Of a DNA stretch of 64,000 nt, positions 34,287 to 42,682 are shown one piece after another. Each line of letters begins with the position of its first letter. Position 1 is the stretch's first letter. The stretch spans positions 27,825 to 91,824 of the forward strand of contig CAYWZW010000012.1 in the NCBI GenBank assembly GCA_964462945.1, read 5' to 3'. The DNA comes from GCA-020343675 sp964462945. Lineage in GTDB: Bacteria > Planctomycetota > Phycisphaerae > Sedimentisphaerales > Anaerobacaceae. The position numbers and the translations under genes were made by a program. The notes beneath the pieces were generated by a model. That model was given only the letters and a program-made list of their open reading frames with translations, ran no database searches and was not told the origin of the DNA.

Positions 34287-35699
34287 TTAGTTATTCGTTT
34301 CCTCGTACCAGAAAAGTATCTTGCAGGGCGTCGAACTTCTGTCCACGACAGCTTCCGTCTGCAACGTCGCGCCATAAGGCCCGTTCCGGTCCGCCGTTGC
34401 AGTACAACGGATGGTGAAAATGTTAGACTGTATGGTCAAGTAATTCTGAATCTGTCCAAGAGTATCGCTGCTTATGGCGCCCGCATCGACAAGCTCCGAG
34501 ACGTTCTGTATCCCTTCGGTCAGAGTTTCTCGATAGGATATTATGGCCTGGGCGGTACGTTCGGCATCGTCTCCGCCGCCGAGCAAGGCGGCCAGAACAA
34601 TGTCCGAGGCCGTATTGACGTTGACCTTTGCGGACGTCTGCGTCGTGCTCGTGGCCGTCGTCTGCGCGGAGCCTCCGGATGTCTGCGTGGAGCCGCCCGA
34701 CGTCTGGCTCGAGCCGCCGGATGTTTGCGCGGAGCCGCCCGACGTCTGGCTCGAGCCGCCGGACCCTTGCCCCGAGGAACCGCCGGACGTCTGATTTGAG
34801 CTGCCGGACGTTCGTCCGGAACTTCCGGACGTTTGCCCCGAACTGCCGGATGCTTGCCCGGAGTTCCCGGAGCTCTGCCCCGAACTTCCAGACGTCTGCC
34901 CTGACGTTCCGGAGGTTTGCCCGGAGGTCTGCCCCGAGTTGCCGGACGTTTGCCCTGAAGTGCCGGACGTCTGCCCGGAGCTTCCTGAGGTCTGCCCGGA
35001 GGTACTTTGGCCGCCGCCAGGAGAATAACAGGTCAGGTAGGCGGCCCACCCCACATCGAGGGTATCATCGCCGTCGTCCGCCGGCGGGCTGAGGTCCCCG
35101 TCCTTCTCATTATAGTCCAGCCGCCCGTTCAGGTTCGTGTCCTCCCCGTAGAAGAGCTCCTCCGTAACATCCTTGACCAGGAGCAGCTCGCGAAGCGTCC
35201 TAAAAGGCCCGTTGCGCGACAAATAGCCGTACGGCAGACTCTCGTAATACCCGCTCTCGACGCCTGTCCCGCTCGGCGTATCGTCGGTGTCCCGCCAGTC
35301 GATAATTGCGTCGGCAATCTCTTCAACCATATAGGGCAATCCAAGAATCTGCTCTTTCGTGGCCGCGTTTATGTTCAATTTGCTCGCCTCGTCAACAACC
35401 TGTACGCTAAACCAGCACCTGTTCAGCGGGACGTCGTTGAAGTCCTCGTCGTTGTCACTCCACAAATCCAGCAGACTGTCCGTCGCCTTATCATCCTCGT
35501 TGAGCACGGCAATCGCTTTTTCGATCCCCGCTCGCGACGCCCACTTGCAGCGGACCCCTTCCATCCGGGCGAGGCAGACCTTCATATCGAGGCGGCTCTT
35601 GCGCCCCAGCACGGCCGCCATCACGGTCAGCACCACGGCCGTCCACAGCACGGCGATAAGAACAAGCCCCTTTTTTCTATCGTCGGTAATCACTTTCAT
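34287..35699 (-). CDS. gspK: GspK-like minor pseudopilin with low-complexity insert
   Basis: A 470-residue minor pseudopilin. The N-terminus is KKGLVLIAVLWTAVVLTVM, with a Gly cleavage site and no Glu at +5, as is known for GspK. Two helix-hairpin-helix-like segments carry SKLNINAATKEQILGLPYM and SAKVNVNTASDIVLAALL. Between them lies about 125 residues of Ser/Gly/Thr/Gln repeats (units such as SGQTSG, GGSSQT). The start at 35699 is chosen by analogy with short prepilin leaders. A GTG at 35741 overlapping the gspJ stop as GTGA is an alternative that would give a longer leader. Confidence 0.85.
   Translation of the reverse strand: MKVITDDRKKGLVLIAVLWTAVVLTVMAAVLGRKSRLDMKVCLARMEGVRCKWASRAGIEKAIAVLNEDDKATDSLLDLWSDNDEDFNDVPLNRCWFSVQVVDEASKLNINAATKEQILGLPYMVEEIADAIIDWRDTDDTPSGTGVESGYYESLPYGYLSRNGPFRTLRELLLVKDVTEELFYGEDTNLNGRLDYNEKDGDLSPPADDGDDTLDVGWAAYLTCYSPGGGQSTSGQTSGSSGQTSGTSGQTSGNSGQTSGQTSGTSGQTSGSSGQSSGNSGQASGSSGQTSGSSGRTSGSSNQTSGGSSGQGSGGSSQTSGGSAQTSGGSSQTSGGSTQTSGGSAQTTATSTTQTSAKVNVNTASDIVLAALLGGGDDAERTAQAIISYRETLTEGIQNVSELVDAGAISSDTLGQIQNYLTIQSNIFTIRCTATADRNGPYGATLQTEAVVDRSSTPCKILFWYEETNN
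34640..35010 (-). repeat. SGQTSG-type coding repeat within gspK
   Basis: About 370 bases of imperfect short repeats encode roughly 25 degenerate units of SGQTSG, NSGQTSG, GGSSQTS and similar. The unit changes from single-Gly types to GGSxQTS types along its length, suggesting expansion by slippage. Confidence 0.85.
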
Positions 35700-35737
35700 C
35701 GCTACACTCGGGCCGCAAGATTCTTTTGCGTTGGTTT

Positions 35738-36436
35738 TCACTCGCTCGTTGTCCCCGTAGTCACCTGGCCGGTCTCGGTTTGCCCGGTGCTGTCGAGGGC
35801 CGTGATATCGCCTCCCTCCGACCGGGCCAAGCTCACAATAAAGGATTCCGTAAGCGGATTGCCTCGGCCCGACGGTTTCCCGGCAATACTCACGGCAATC
35901 AGATTCGGCAAGGCCTGCATCTCCTCGGGCCATTCATAGTTCCACGCTTCTCCGTCAAAATACTGCACCTCGAAGACCTCAATATCCTCGGCAATCACCG
36001 TCAGGACCCCGCCCGGCTCAACGTCCTTGCTGGGATTCGGCCACAATCGCCTCATCAGCACGGAGGTCTCTTGCTCCTTGGCCAGGAAATATTCCACTTC
36101 GTACAGGTCGCCTTCAGGCTGGTCCTCTCGGGCCTTTGTCCGGCCGATCGTGTAAAAAATCAAGTAGCTGGTACTGCTGTCTTGATCTAATTCTTCAAGT
36201 GTCCCGATCAGTCTGGTGTTTTCAATGCTCTGGTCCCGGTAAAGATTCAGAAGGTCCCGGCCGATCATGTTTGCGGCGAACCTGACCTCCGCCGCGGCGT
36301 TAATGTTCTGGTCAGCCAGCTCGGAGCTGGCCGTCAACGCCCGCAGCGAGCCCGCCGCCACCAGCGCAATGAACACGCTGATCATTGAGGCCACCAGCAC
36401 TTCCACTAACGTAAATCCCGTTCTTCTCAAATGCAT
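35738..36436 (-). CDS. gspJ: GspJ-like minor pseudopilin
   Basis: A 232-residue protein with a type IV prepilin signal RRTGFTLVEVLVASMIS (cleavage after Gly, Glu at +5). A GspJ-like globular part follows (FAANMIGRDLLNLYRDQ, IEVFEVQYFDGEAWNYEWPE, LPNLIAVSI). GspJ forms the pseudopilus tip complex with GspI and GspK, whose genes flank it. A Thr/Gly-rich tail ends the protein. It lies 10 bases after gspI. Confidence 0.85.
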   Translation of the reverse strand: MHLRRTGFTLVEVLVASMISVFIALVAAGSLRALTASSELADQNINAAAEVRFAANMIGRDLLNLYRDQSIENTRLIGTLEELDQDSSTSYLIFYTIGRTKAREDQPEGDLYEVEYFLAKEQETSVLMRRLWPNPSKDVEPGGVLTVIAEDIEVFEVQYFDGEAWNYEWPEEMQALPNLIAVSIAGKPSGRGNPLTESFIVSLARSEGGDITALDSTGQTETGQVTTGTTSE

Positions 36437-36446
36437 CTTCTCTTAA

Positions 36447-36890
36447 TCACTGTTGAGCCGTTTGTGTAGTCGTACCGGTACTCTCACTCCCAGTCTCAGT
36501 TGTGAGAGTTGTCCCGTCGAACATCGTGTCAACCACAAGACTGTAAGGGCGGTTTGCCTCTACCCAACTGACGGTTGCCGTCACCAGATACAGACTGTCG
36601 ATCTCCTGGTATTCCGTCGCAATTTCCCAGTGATATAAATCGCCGGTCTCTTCAGAGTCCCCGTCCAGTTGCCCCAATTCCACGACCGAATCAATGCCGA
36701 CGTATTCGATCAGACTAAGCTGCTTGTCGGCCAGCGAAGCCGCCGCTTCATAGCGCCGGTTGAGCCGGGTTCCCACCAGCGACCGCGTTCCTATGGCGCC
36801 GGCTATCATGGCGACCCCGCAGAGGATAATGGCTGCGGCGATGACCTCGACGAGGGTGAAACCTTTCGTATTTTTCCGGGTCCGCGTCAT
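36447..36890 (-). CDS. gspI: GspI-like minor pseudopilin
   Basis: A 147-residue protein with prepilin signal NTKGFTLVEVIAAAIILCG (Glu at +5) and a short GspI-type globular domain (EAAASLADKQLSLIEYVG, LVTATVSWVEANRPYSL). The C-terminal Thr/Ser/Gln-rich tail resembles that of its neighbours GspJ and GspK. Its start lies 2 bases after the gspH stop, so translation is probably coupled. Confidence 0.85.
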   Translation of the reverse strand: MTRTRKNTKGFTLVEVIAAAIILCGVAMIAGAIGTRSLVGTRLNRRYEAAASLADKQLSLIEYVGIDSVVELGQLDGDSEETGDLYHWEIATEYQEIDSLYLVTATVSWVEANRPYSLVVDTMFDGTTLTTETGSESTGTTTQTAQQ

Positions 36891-36892
36891 GA

Positions 36893-37507
36893 TTATTGTG
36901 CGTCCAAGTCGGTCGTGGTGACCTTCACGTTTTCAGCCGTGCCGAAAGACATCTTTGCCCGGCCGGTGGCGGCGATGGTGCTTATCGTATAATGCGTCTT
37001 GTCGTTGCCGATCTGGACCACGGCGGCCTGCGCCGTGCCGTTCGGCGAAAACAGAATGGTCCGCTGCTCTGCACCGGCCGACTCCGTTTCCCAGACGCCG
37101 GGCATGACCTCAACGGCCTCGAATTTCACGTCGCCTTCAAACTGCACCGGCTTGCAATACAAATCTCTGACGGTCTCCTTAGCCACCTGCTCACCCGCTT
37201 CGTCCCATCGCAAGGTCGTCAGCGAAAACGCCTGATTGGCCAGATCCAGCTCCATCGTGTACTGGGTCTGCCGCTCCATCGCCATGATCCTGGCATACTT
37301 GGCAGTCAGCAGAAAATCCAGGGCCGCCTTCTTGACCTGCATGCTGCGGAACGTTCCGACGTACAGTCCCGTCCCCGCGCCGGTGATCAGACCGATGATA
37401 AGGACCACCAGCAGCACCTCGGGGAGGGTAAAACCCCATTGCTTCATTCCAGCTTTCACTCTTGAGTTTCGCATTGTCAGGCCGTCGCGGGGAATCACGT
37501 TACTCAT
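36893..37507 (-). CDS. gspH: GspH-like minor pseudopilin
   Basis: A protein of about 204 residues with a prepilin signal KQWGFTLPEVLLVVLIIGL (Glu at +5) and a GspH-like body (ALDFLLTAKYARIMAMERQ, TILFSPNGTAQAAVVQIG). The start is uncertain. The ATG at 37507 overlaps the gspG stop (ATGAGTAA), which suggests coupling. ATGs at 37474 and 37447 would give shorter leaders, and none has a clear ribosome site. Confidence 0.8.
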   Translation of the reverse strand: MSNVIPRDGLTMRNSRVKAGMKQWGFTLPEVLLVVLIIGLITGAGTGLYVGTFRSMQVKKAALDFLLTAKYARIMAMERQTQYTMELDLANQAFSLTTLRWDEAGEQVAKETVRDLYCKPVQFEGDVKFEAVEVMPGVWETESAGAEQRTILFSPNGTAQAAVVQIGNDKTHYTISTIAATGRAKMSFGTAENVKVTTTDLDAQ

Positions 37508-37931
37508 TGACGATGTCCGCGTTGTCGCCCTCGCCGCCTTCCGCACCATCCCCGCCCAGGCTGATCAGGTCAAAACTGCCGGGATTGACTTCGCCTTCGG
37601 CGACGTAGATGTACGGATTGCCCCACTGGTCCGCCAGGTCGCTGGCCTTTAGATAGGGGCCGTTCCACTTGCCTTCCTCCATGTCCGCCGGCGGTGTAAT
37701 CAGCGACTCAAGTCCTTCGGAATCCTCCGGATATCGTCCGCAGTCGATATAGAATCGGGCGAGCGCATTTTCGATAATGGCCATCTTTGCCTTCGACAGG
37801 TCGGCTTTTGTCTTGCCGATAACGCTGAACATCCTCGGTGCAGCAAATGCCGCAAGCATCCCTATAATCAACACGACGACAAGCAGCTCTACGAGCGTAA
37901 ATCCCTTCCTGTTCCTGTTTTTCCGCTTCAT
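37500..37931 (-). CDS. gspG: GspG major pseudopilin
   Basis: A 143-residue major pseudopilin. The prepilin signal RKGFTLVELLVVVLIIGML has Gly cleavage and Glu at +5. The rest is standard GspG: ALARFYIDCGRYPEDSEGLE, WNGPYLKASDLADQWGNPY and a C-terminal acidic loop (DGAEGGEGDNAD) that matches the calcium-binding region of the family. GAGGT precedes the start. Length is usual for GspG. Confidence 0.93.
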   Translation of the reverse strand: MKRKNRNRKGFTLVELLVVVLIIGMLAAFAAPRMFSVIGKTKADLSKAKMAIIENALARFYIDCGRYPEDSEGLESLITPPADMEEGKWNGPYLKASDLADQWGNPYIYVAEGEVNPGSFDLISLGGDGAEGGEGDNADIVNE

Positions 37932-37994
37932 TCTGTCACCTCTAAAATAAGTGTCCCGCGAATCGTATCTTATTAATCGTGCGGTGCATCGGCG

Positions 37995-39251
37995 TCAAAA
38001 CACCCCGGCGCCAAGCTCCATGACGAAGATGGGCAACAAAGTTGCCGCAACGATAAAACCGATCACCAGCGCTAACACCAATATCAAGATCGCCGGGAAA
38101 ATCGACATAAACCGGTTTATCACGGCGTCGGCGTCGGCATCGAAGGTGTCGGCCGCATTGAGCAGCAGCTCATCGAGCTTTCCCGTCTGCTCACCCACCG
38201 AAACAATTTGCACAAGCAGCGGCGGGAAATATCCCGACGCATCCAAAGGCTCGGCCAGCGGCTCACCCCGCTTGACCTTCTCCGCCACGGAGTCGATCTC
38301 GGAGCCCAACAACTCATTTCCAAGCGTGTCACGAACGACCTTCAGGGCCTCCAAAATCGTCACGCCTCCCATCGTTAGTGCCCCGAGGGTCCGGGCGAAC
38401 CGGCCGACTGCGATTGTCCGCAGGACCGAACCCAGAATCGGGATTCTCAGCTTGAAGGTGTCGTACTTCAGACGGCCCGCGCTCCTGGTCCATTTCCTCA
38501 AGTAGTAGAGCCCCACCACAATTGCGGCGAGAATAATCCACCCGAAAAACGTCGTAAACAGGCCTTTCAGAAATGCACTGATACCCAACAGTATCTTCGT
38601 CGGCAGCGGCAGTACGGACAGGTCGGTCCCCAGAGCGTGTATGATCCTGGGCAGAATCACGGTCATCACCAGGGTCACCGAGGCAAGTCCTAACAGCAGC
38701 ACAAAGACGGGATACGCGGAGGCGTTTTTCATACTTGTTTTGATCTTCTCTTCCCGTACCAACATTTCCGCCAACTGCGCCGAGGTCTTTTCGAGCATTC
38801 CGCCGGTTTCGCCCACTCTTATCATCGAGATGTGCAAAGGGCTGAAGACCCTCTCATGTTTGGCCATCGCCTCGGACAGTGCCTGCCCGGAGCTGACAGC
38901 GTGGACAAGGTCTGCGAGCAGCTCACTTGTCGCAGGCTTGCGCTGCTGCTTGCGGATAAGCTCCAGTCCGCTGAGCAGCGGAAGGCCCGCCCGCAAGGCC
39001 GTGCTCAGTTGTGTGGTGATGGCAAGCACCTCTTTGTCGGTGACTCTGCCCGACCCAAACCGCAGCAACTGCCCGATGTCCCTGGCCGCCTTTGCGCTGC
39101 CGCTGCGCGGCTGGGCCGCTTCGATCAATTCCGTTACGAAGTGGCCTTGACCGGACAGGGTAGCGACAGCCGTTCTGCGGTCCACGGCCTCGATGGTGCC
39201 GGCCACGTGCCCGCCGCCGTTATCTACCGCCTTGTAGGAAAATTGGCCCAC
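37995..39251 (-). CDS. gspF: GspF inner-membrane platform protein
   Basis: A 418-residue polytopic protein with two GspF/PilC repeats (LSTALRAGLPLLSGLELIRK and FARTLGALTMGGVTILEALK) and three hydrophobic segments (VFVLLLGLASVTLVMTVIL, TTFFGWIILAAIVVGLYY, FPAILILVLALVIGFIVA). It anchors the assembly ATPase in the inner membrane. The start codon is GTG with AGGTGAG at a suitable distance. It follows gspE by 55 bases. Confidence 0.93.
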   Translation of the reverse strand: MGQFSYKAVDNGGGHVAGTIEAVDRRTAVATLSGQGHFVTELIEAAQPRSGSAKAARDIGQLLRFGSGRVTDKEVLAITTQLSTALRAGLPLLSGLELIRKQQRKPATSELLADLVHAVSSGQALSEAMAKHERVFSPLHISMIRVGETGGMLEKTSAQLAEMLVREEKIKTSMKNASAYPVFVLLLGLASVTLVMTVILPRIIHALGTDLSVLPLPTKILLGISAFLKGLFTTFFGWIILAAIVVGLYYLRKWTRSAGRLKYDTFKLRIPILGSVLRTIAVGRFARTLGALTMGGVTILEALKVVRDTLGNELLGSEIDSVAEKVKRGEPLAEPLDASGYFPPLLVQIVSVGEQTGKLDELLLNAADTFDADADAVINRFMSIFPAILILVLALVIGFIVAATLLPIFVMELGAGVF

Positions 39252-39306
39252 TTTTGGTCACTCACCTTTCGCACCTGATCTCTAGATCGAGATTCCGTTT
39301 CACGCT

Positions 39307-41034
39307 TTACTCTTCTTCGCCGATGCTCTTGGCCACTCTGAAGATTTCTTCGGGAGTCGTAATGCCCTGTAAGACCTTGGTGAGACCATCGTGTACCATG
39401 CTGACGTGATCCGCCGGAGCGGCTTTAATAATTTGTTCAGTCGTCGGCCTTGTCGCTATCAGCTCCCGCAGCGTGCCGGTTATCCTGAGCAGCTCGTAGA
39501 TTCCGGTCCGTCCGCTCATCCCGGTCCGGCCGCAGTCGTTGCAGCCGCGGCCGTGATAAAACGTCGTCTCCGGCCGAATATCCATTGAGCCATTCAGGCT
39601 CTTGATTAGGTTCTCGTCCGGTTTGTACGGCTCCTTGCAATTTGGACAAATGGTCCGCACGAGCCGTTGAGCCAGCACCGCTTCCAGCGAGCTGGCCAGC
39701 AGGAACGCCTCAACGCCCATGTCAATCAATCTCGTGACCGCACCGGCCGCATCGTTTGTATGAAGGGTCGAGAAAACGAGGTGGCCCGTCAGGGCCGCGC
39801 GGATGGCAATATCGGCGGTTTCCCGGTCGCGGATTTCACCCACCATAACAATGTCCGGATCGTGGCGAAGGATATGCCGCAGGCCCGTCGCAAACGTCAG
39901 CCCGCGTTTGGGATTGACCGGCATCTGGTTAATGCCCTCAAGCTGATACTCCACGGGGTCTTCTATCGTGATCATCTTCACGGCGGGGGAGTATATCTTC
40001 ATGAGCGATGAGTAAAGCGTCGTTGTCTTGCCGCACCCGGTCGGCCCCGTCACCAGCACGATCCCGTGTGTGGCCCGCAGGCACCGGTCGAAACCCTCCA
40101 GGCACTGGTCGTTCATGCCAAGGTCGTGAAGCTGCATCAGCGACGCCGTGCGGTCCAGGATTCTCAGCTCAATCGACTCGCCGTACACCGTCGGAACGGT
40201 CGAGACGCGAAGATCGACCCGGCCGTGCTTGCCGGCAAACTCGATATGCCCGTCCTGCGGCACGAATCGTTCCGCGATATTCATGTTGGCCATAATCTTC
40301 AGCCGCGAAAGAATCGCCGCCTGCAGCCGCTTCGAGGAGGGAGTCCGCTCGACCAGCATGCCGTCAATCCTGTACTTGATCTTCACCTCATGCTCGAACG
40401 GCTCGATGTGAATATCGCTGGCGCGGGCCTCAATCGCTTCGAAGATGATCAAATTCACAAGATTGACCAAAGACGGCTCGCGGGCCATTTCGCTGAGCTT
40501 CGCGGGCGAGTACTCTCCGTTCTCCAGCCCTTCCATTTGCACCTTCTGGTCGGCGGGAGCAAGGTCATCCAGCATGCGTGCCACCTTGCTGCCGTAGAAC
40601 TTCATTATCGCCCGCTCCATCTCCTTCGGATCGGCATAGCATCGGCGGACCGAACAGCCGGTCACCAGCCGTAAGTCCTCCAGAACCTGCGGCTGAAACG
40701 GGTTCGTCATCGCAACCATCAATCGGCCGTTTTCCCGCCGCAGCGGCAGAATGTTGTATCGGCTTACCAGTTCGGCGGGCACGAGACCTACGATTTCACC
40801 GCTTATCGTAATATCAGCTAAATCGACCTTGTCGATCCCCGCCTGGAGCGCAAGTGCCTCATTTAGCTGCCCTTGCGTGACATAGCCCAGATCGACCAAT
40901 ATGTCGCCCAGGCGCCGATGCTCTACCTTCTGCTCCGCAAGCGCAAATTCAAGACGGGACTGGTCCAGGTACGCCTTTTCGCAAAGCAGCTCGCCCAGCT
41001 TCTTTCTTCTGTTCGCGTTCGTCTGCAAATCCAT
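39307..41034 (-). CDS. gspE: GspE assembly ATPase
   Basis: A 575-residue hexameric traffic ATPase. The N-terminal N1E domain (KLGELLCEKAYLDQSRLEFA) should contact GspL. The core has Walker A TGPTGCGKTTTLYSSL, an Asp box (LRHILRHDPDIVMVGEIRD), a His box (GHLVFSTLHTNDA) and a tetracysteine zinc site (CPNCKEPY and CNDCGRTG). GGAG lies just before the ATG. It is the first gene of the minus-strand type II secretion operon. No prepilin peptidase (GspO) is in the window. Confidence 0.95.
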   Translation of the reverse strand: MDLQTNANRRKKLGELLCEKAYLDQSRLEFALAEQKVEHRRLGDILVDLGYVTQGQLNEALALQAGIDKVDLADITISGEIVGLVPAELVSRYNILPLRRENGRLMVAMTNPFQPQVLEDLRLVTGCSVRRCYADPKEMERAIMKFYGSKVARMLDDLAPADQKVQMEGLENGEYSPAKLSEMAREPSLVNLVNLIIFEAIEARASDIHIEPFEHEVKIKYRIDGMLVERTPSSKRLQAAILSRLKIMANMNIAERFVPQDGHIEFAGKHGRVDLRVSTVPTVYGESIELRILDRTASLMQLHDLGMNDQCLEGFDRCLRATHGIVLVTGPTGCGKTTTLYSSLMKIYSPAVKMITIEDPVEYQLEGINQMPVNPKRGLTFATGLRHILRHDPDIVMVGEIRDRETADIAIRAALTGHLVFSTLHTNDAAGAVTRLIDMGVEAFLLASSLEAVLAQRLVRTICPNCKEPYKPDENLIKSLNGSMDIRPETTFYHGRGCNDCGRTGMSGRTGIYELLRITGTLRELIATRPTTEQIIKAAPADHVSMVHDGLTKVLQGITTPEEIFRVAKSIGEEE

Positions 41035-41064
41035 TTCTCCAGTCCAAAGGACGGCTTACGCCGT

Positions 41065-41080
41065 TGACTATATATAGTCA
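41065..41080. promoter_or_regulatory. perfect palindrome upstream of gspE
   Basis: TGACTATATATAGTCA is a perfect 16-base palindrome ending 31 bases before the gspE start. Its AT centre could serve as a -10 region, so it is a candidate operator for the secretion operon. Confidence 0.4.
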
Positions 41081-41378
41081 GAATCGTCCCAAATCGTTCA
41101 AGTATATGAAAAAAACTAACTTATATCAACTATCAAGCCGCATCTTTGAGTAAAAGAGCTTAAAGGCACAGGGCAAAAGGCCGTTTACACCTTATGCCCA
41201 TTCGACCTTACACCTCGGCAGCGATTTCGCACATAACCCACAACTATCCCCCACAGACGCTTGAGAATGCCCTTTTGTTACAAGAAAATGCTTTTTCAGT
41301 ACAAATCCTGCCGTTAATCCCCCAAAAGCCCCCCGCAAAGCAGGACTTTCACTTTTCTCGGCCCTTGAGCAGGTTTTG

Positions 41379-41534
41379 CCACAGAGGGCACAGAGGACAC
41401 AGAGGTATAAATCTCAAATTGAAAATGATAGGGGCCACCGAGAGCACAGACGCCGTCCTGAGCAAAGTCGAAGGAGGGCACAGAGTTATAAATCGAAAAT
41501 GATTTGGGATTCTCGATGCTGGATTCTCGATGCT
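41379..41534. repeat. short tandem and dispersed intergenic repeats
   Basis: CACAGAGG occurs three times in tandem at 41380-41405 and again near 41479-41486, each time followed by TATAAATC. A 14-base unit GATTCTCGATGCTG is repeated at 41509-41534. This patch also holds a dispersed element described separately. Confidence 0.65.
41455..41474 (+). repeat. dispersed 20-base repeat, copy 1
   Basis: GTCCTGAGCAAAGTCGAAGG. Nearly identical copies are at 41576-41595 (same strand, GGTCGAATG variant) and inverted at 45162-45181 (one base different). All three are intergenic and lie in the accessory region. Confidence 0.7.
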
Positions 41535-41575
41535 CGTGAAAACAAACTGACGGAAAAATCGACAATCGCAAACTT

Positions 41576-41595
41576 GTCCTGAGCAAGGTCGAATG
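41576..41595 (+). repeat. dispersed 20-base repeat, copy 2
   Basis: GTCCTGAGCAAGGTCGAATG, differing from copy 1 at two positions. Confidence 0.65.
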
Positions 41596-41764
41596 GATCG
41601 GAAATCGCAAATGGACTTGGCTTGCCCCACCTTACAAAACCGTCACCCCGAGCGCCGCCGAGGGGTCTATCAAAACAGATTCCTCCGCCTCATCCACCAA
41701 TTAGCAGCACGATTCGTTAATCCTGCACGCACCATGGAGAAACTGTAACTCTCCCTGTCGCTTG

Positions 41765-42586
41765 TTACCAGCCGTTCTGCTTCTTCAACTCTTCAAACTT
41801 CTCCAGGATATAGAAAGAAAATGCCCACAGTACATGCATACAGACTCTGGCCGTACTCTGTTCTGAAATACCTGGATGAGAACCTTCCTCGCTAAAATAG
41901 CCATAGATCCCATCTACAAGCTTCTGCTTTTCTCCCGCGTCAAAAAAACCGCATTGCTGCAAATACTCTCTAATCTTTACAGGTTTGGCTAAATTAGGAG
42001 ATTCGTTGTTGCATTTTGCAATTGTCTTTGCGACGTCTTCCAGCAACTGCTCTACGAAATTCCTCGCCTGAGCAATCGAAGAGTCCCACTTTTCTTGTCT
42101 AAACAAGTCAATATTTTCAGCTAAGTGGTGGCTCAGAGTATCTATGTCAAAGTATTCAGCGTTTTTGGTAATCAGCATCTCTAAAGCCGAACGATTTTCT
42201 TTGGCTACTGGTACATCTTCAGCTATTGAATCATTTTCAACAACAAAACCATCTTTCATTAAAGCGTTCTTGAGCATGGTATGGGAATCACGATTTAATT
42301 TCGGAAGGGCCTCTAAGAGGATTTTTAGCAGTAGACCTTCTTGTTCCTTTTCGTCGAGGACTTTGAATAGTCTGTTAAGGATAATTCTTTTGGAAGCACC
42401 GTAAATTAGTTCGTCTGGTATTTCAATATTGTATCGAAGAAATGTCTCAATCTCAGGCTGAGACCAGTGCATCAAACACTCTATCGCGATACCAACTGTT
42501 TTTCTGCTCAAAGTTGCCATAGTGGAAGACTCGAGACAGCCATGAATGGCTCTATCAAATCCTATCCGTAGTACTGCATACGCCAT
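41765..42586 (-). CDS. Abi_C/HEPN-like protein, possible phage defence
   Basis: A 273-residue protein. The N-terminal half is helical and not recognised. The C-terminal half resembles the abortive-infection C-terminal (Abi_C) type of HEPN-related domain: NIDLFRQEKWDSSIAQARNF, EYLQQCGFFDAGEKQKLVDG and YGYFSEEGSHPGISEQSTAR, where the GSHxG turn is characteristic. No clear R-x4-6-H is present. It lies 96 bases downstream of the ApeA-like gene on the same strand. AT content is higher than in the neighbouring secretion operon, which fits horizontal transfer. An in-frame ATG at 42520 is an alternative start; neither has a well-placed ribosome site. Confidence 0.6.
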   Translation of the reverse strand: MAYAVLRIGFDRAIHGCLESSTMATLSRKTVGIAIECLMHWSQPEIETFLRYNIEIPDELIYGASKRIILNRLFKVLDEKEQEGLLLKILLEALPKLNRDSHTMLKNALMKDGFVVENDSIAEDVPVAKENRSALEMLITKNAEYFDIDTLSHHLAENIDLFRQEKWDSSIAQARNFVEQLLEDVAKTIAKCNNESPNLAKPVKIREYLQQCGFFDAGEKQKLVDGIYGYFSEEGSHPGISEQSTARVCMHVLWAFSFYILEKFEELKKQNGW

Positions 42587-42682
42587 ACAAGTTCATTTTC
42601 AGCTTCAACCTCCTTTTTCTAAGCATGTCTAATTGATGATGAGTTAAGCTTAAGATAGCAGATGTCCTTAACTATTCCTGCT

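Larger units (their letters stand above)
41035..41764. other. 730-base repeat-rich intergenic region
   Basis: It holds the palindrome at 41065-41080 upstream of gspE and a patch of short repeats at 41379-41596. Frames across the repeats are chance translations of repeat sequence. No gene was supported. Confidence 0.6.

Noticed and set aside
34640..35010. Regular repeats that resemble a CRISPR-like or satellite array.
   Set aside because: They are in frame within gspK, have no unique spacers and encode a low-complexity protein segment.
41314..41630. Overlapping frames containing FDFAQDG and similar strings.
   Set aside because: They are translations of the short intergenic repeats and have no conserved protein features.
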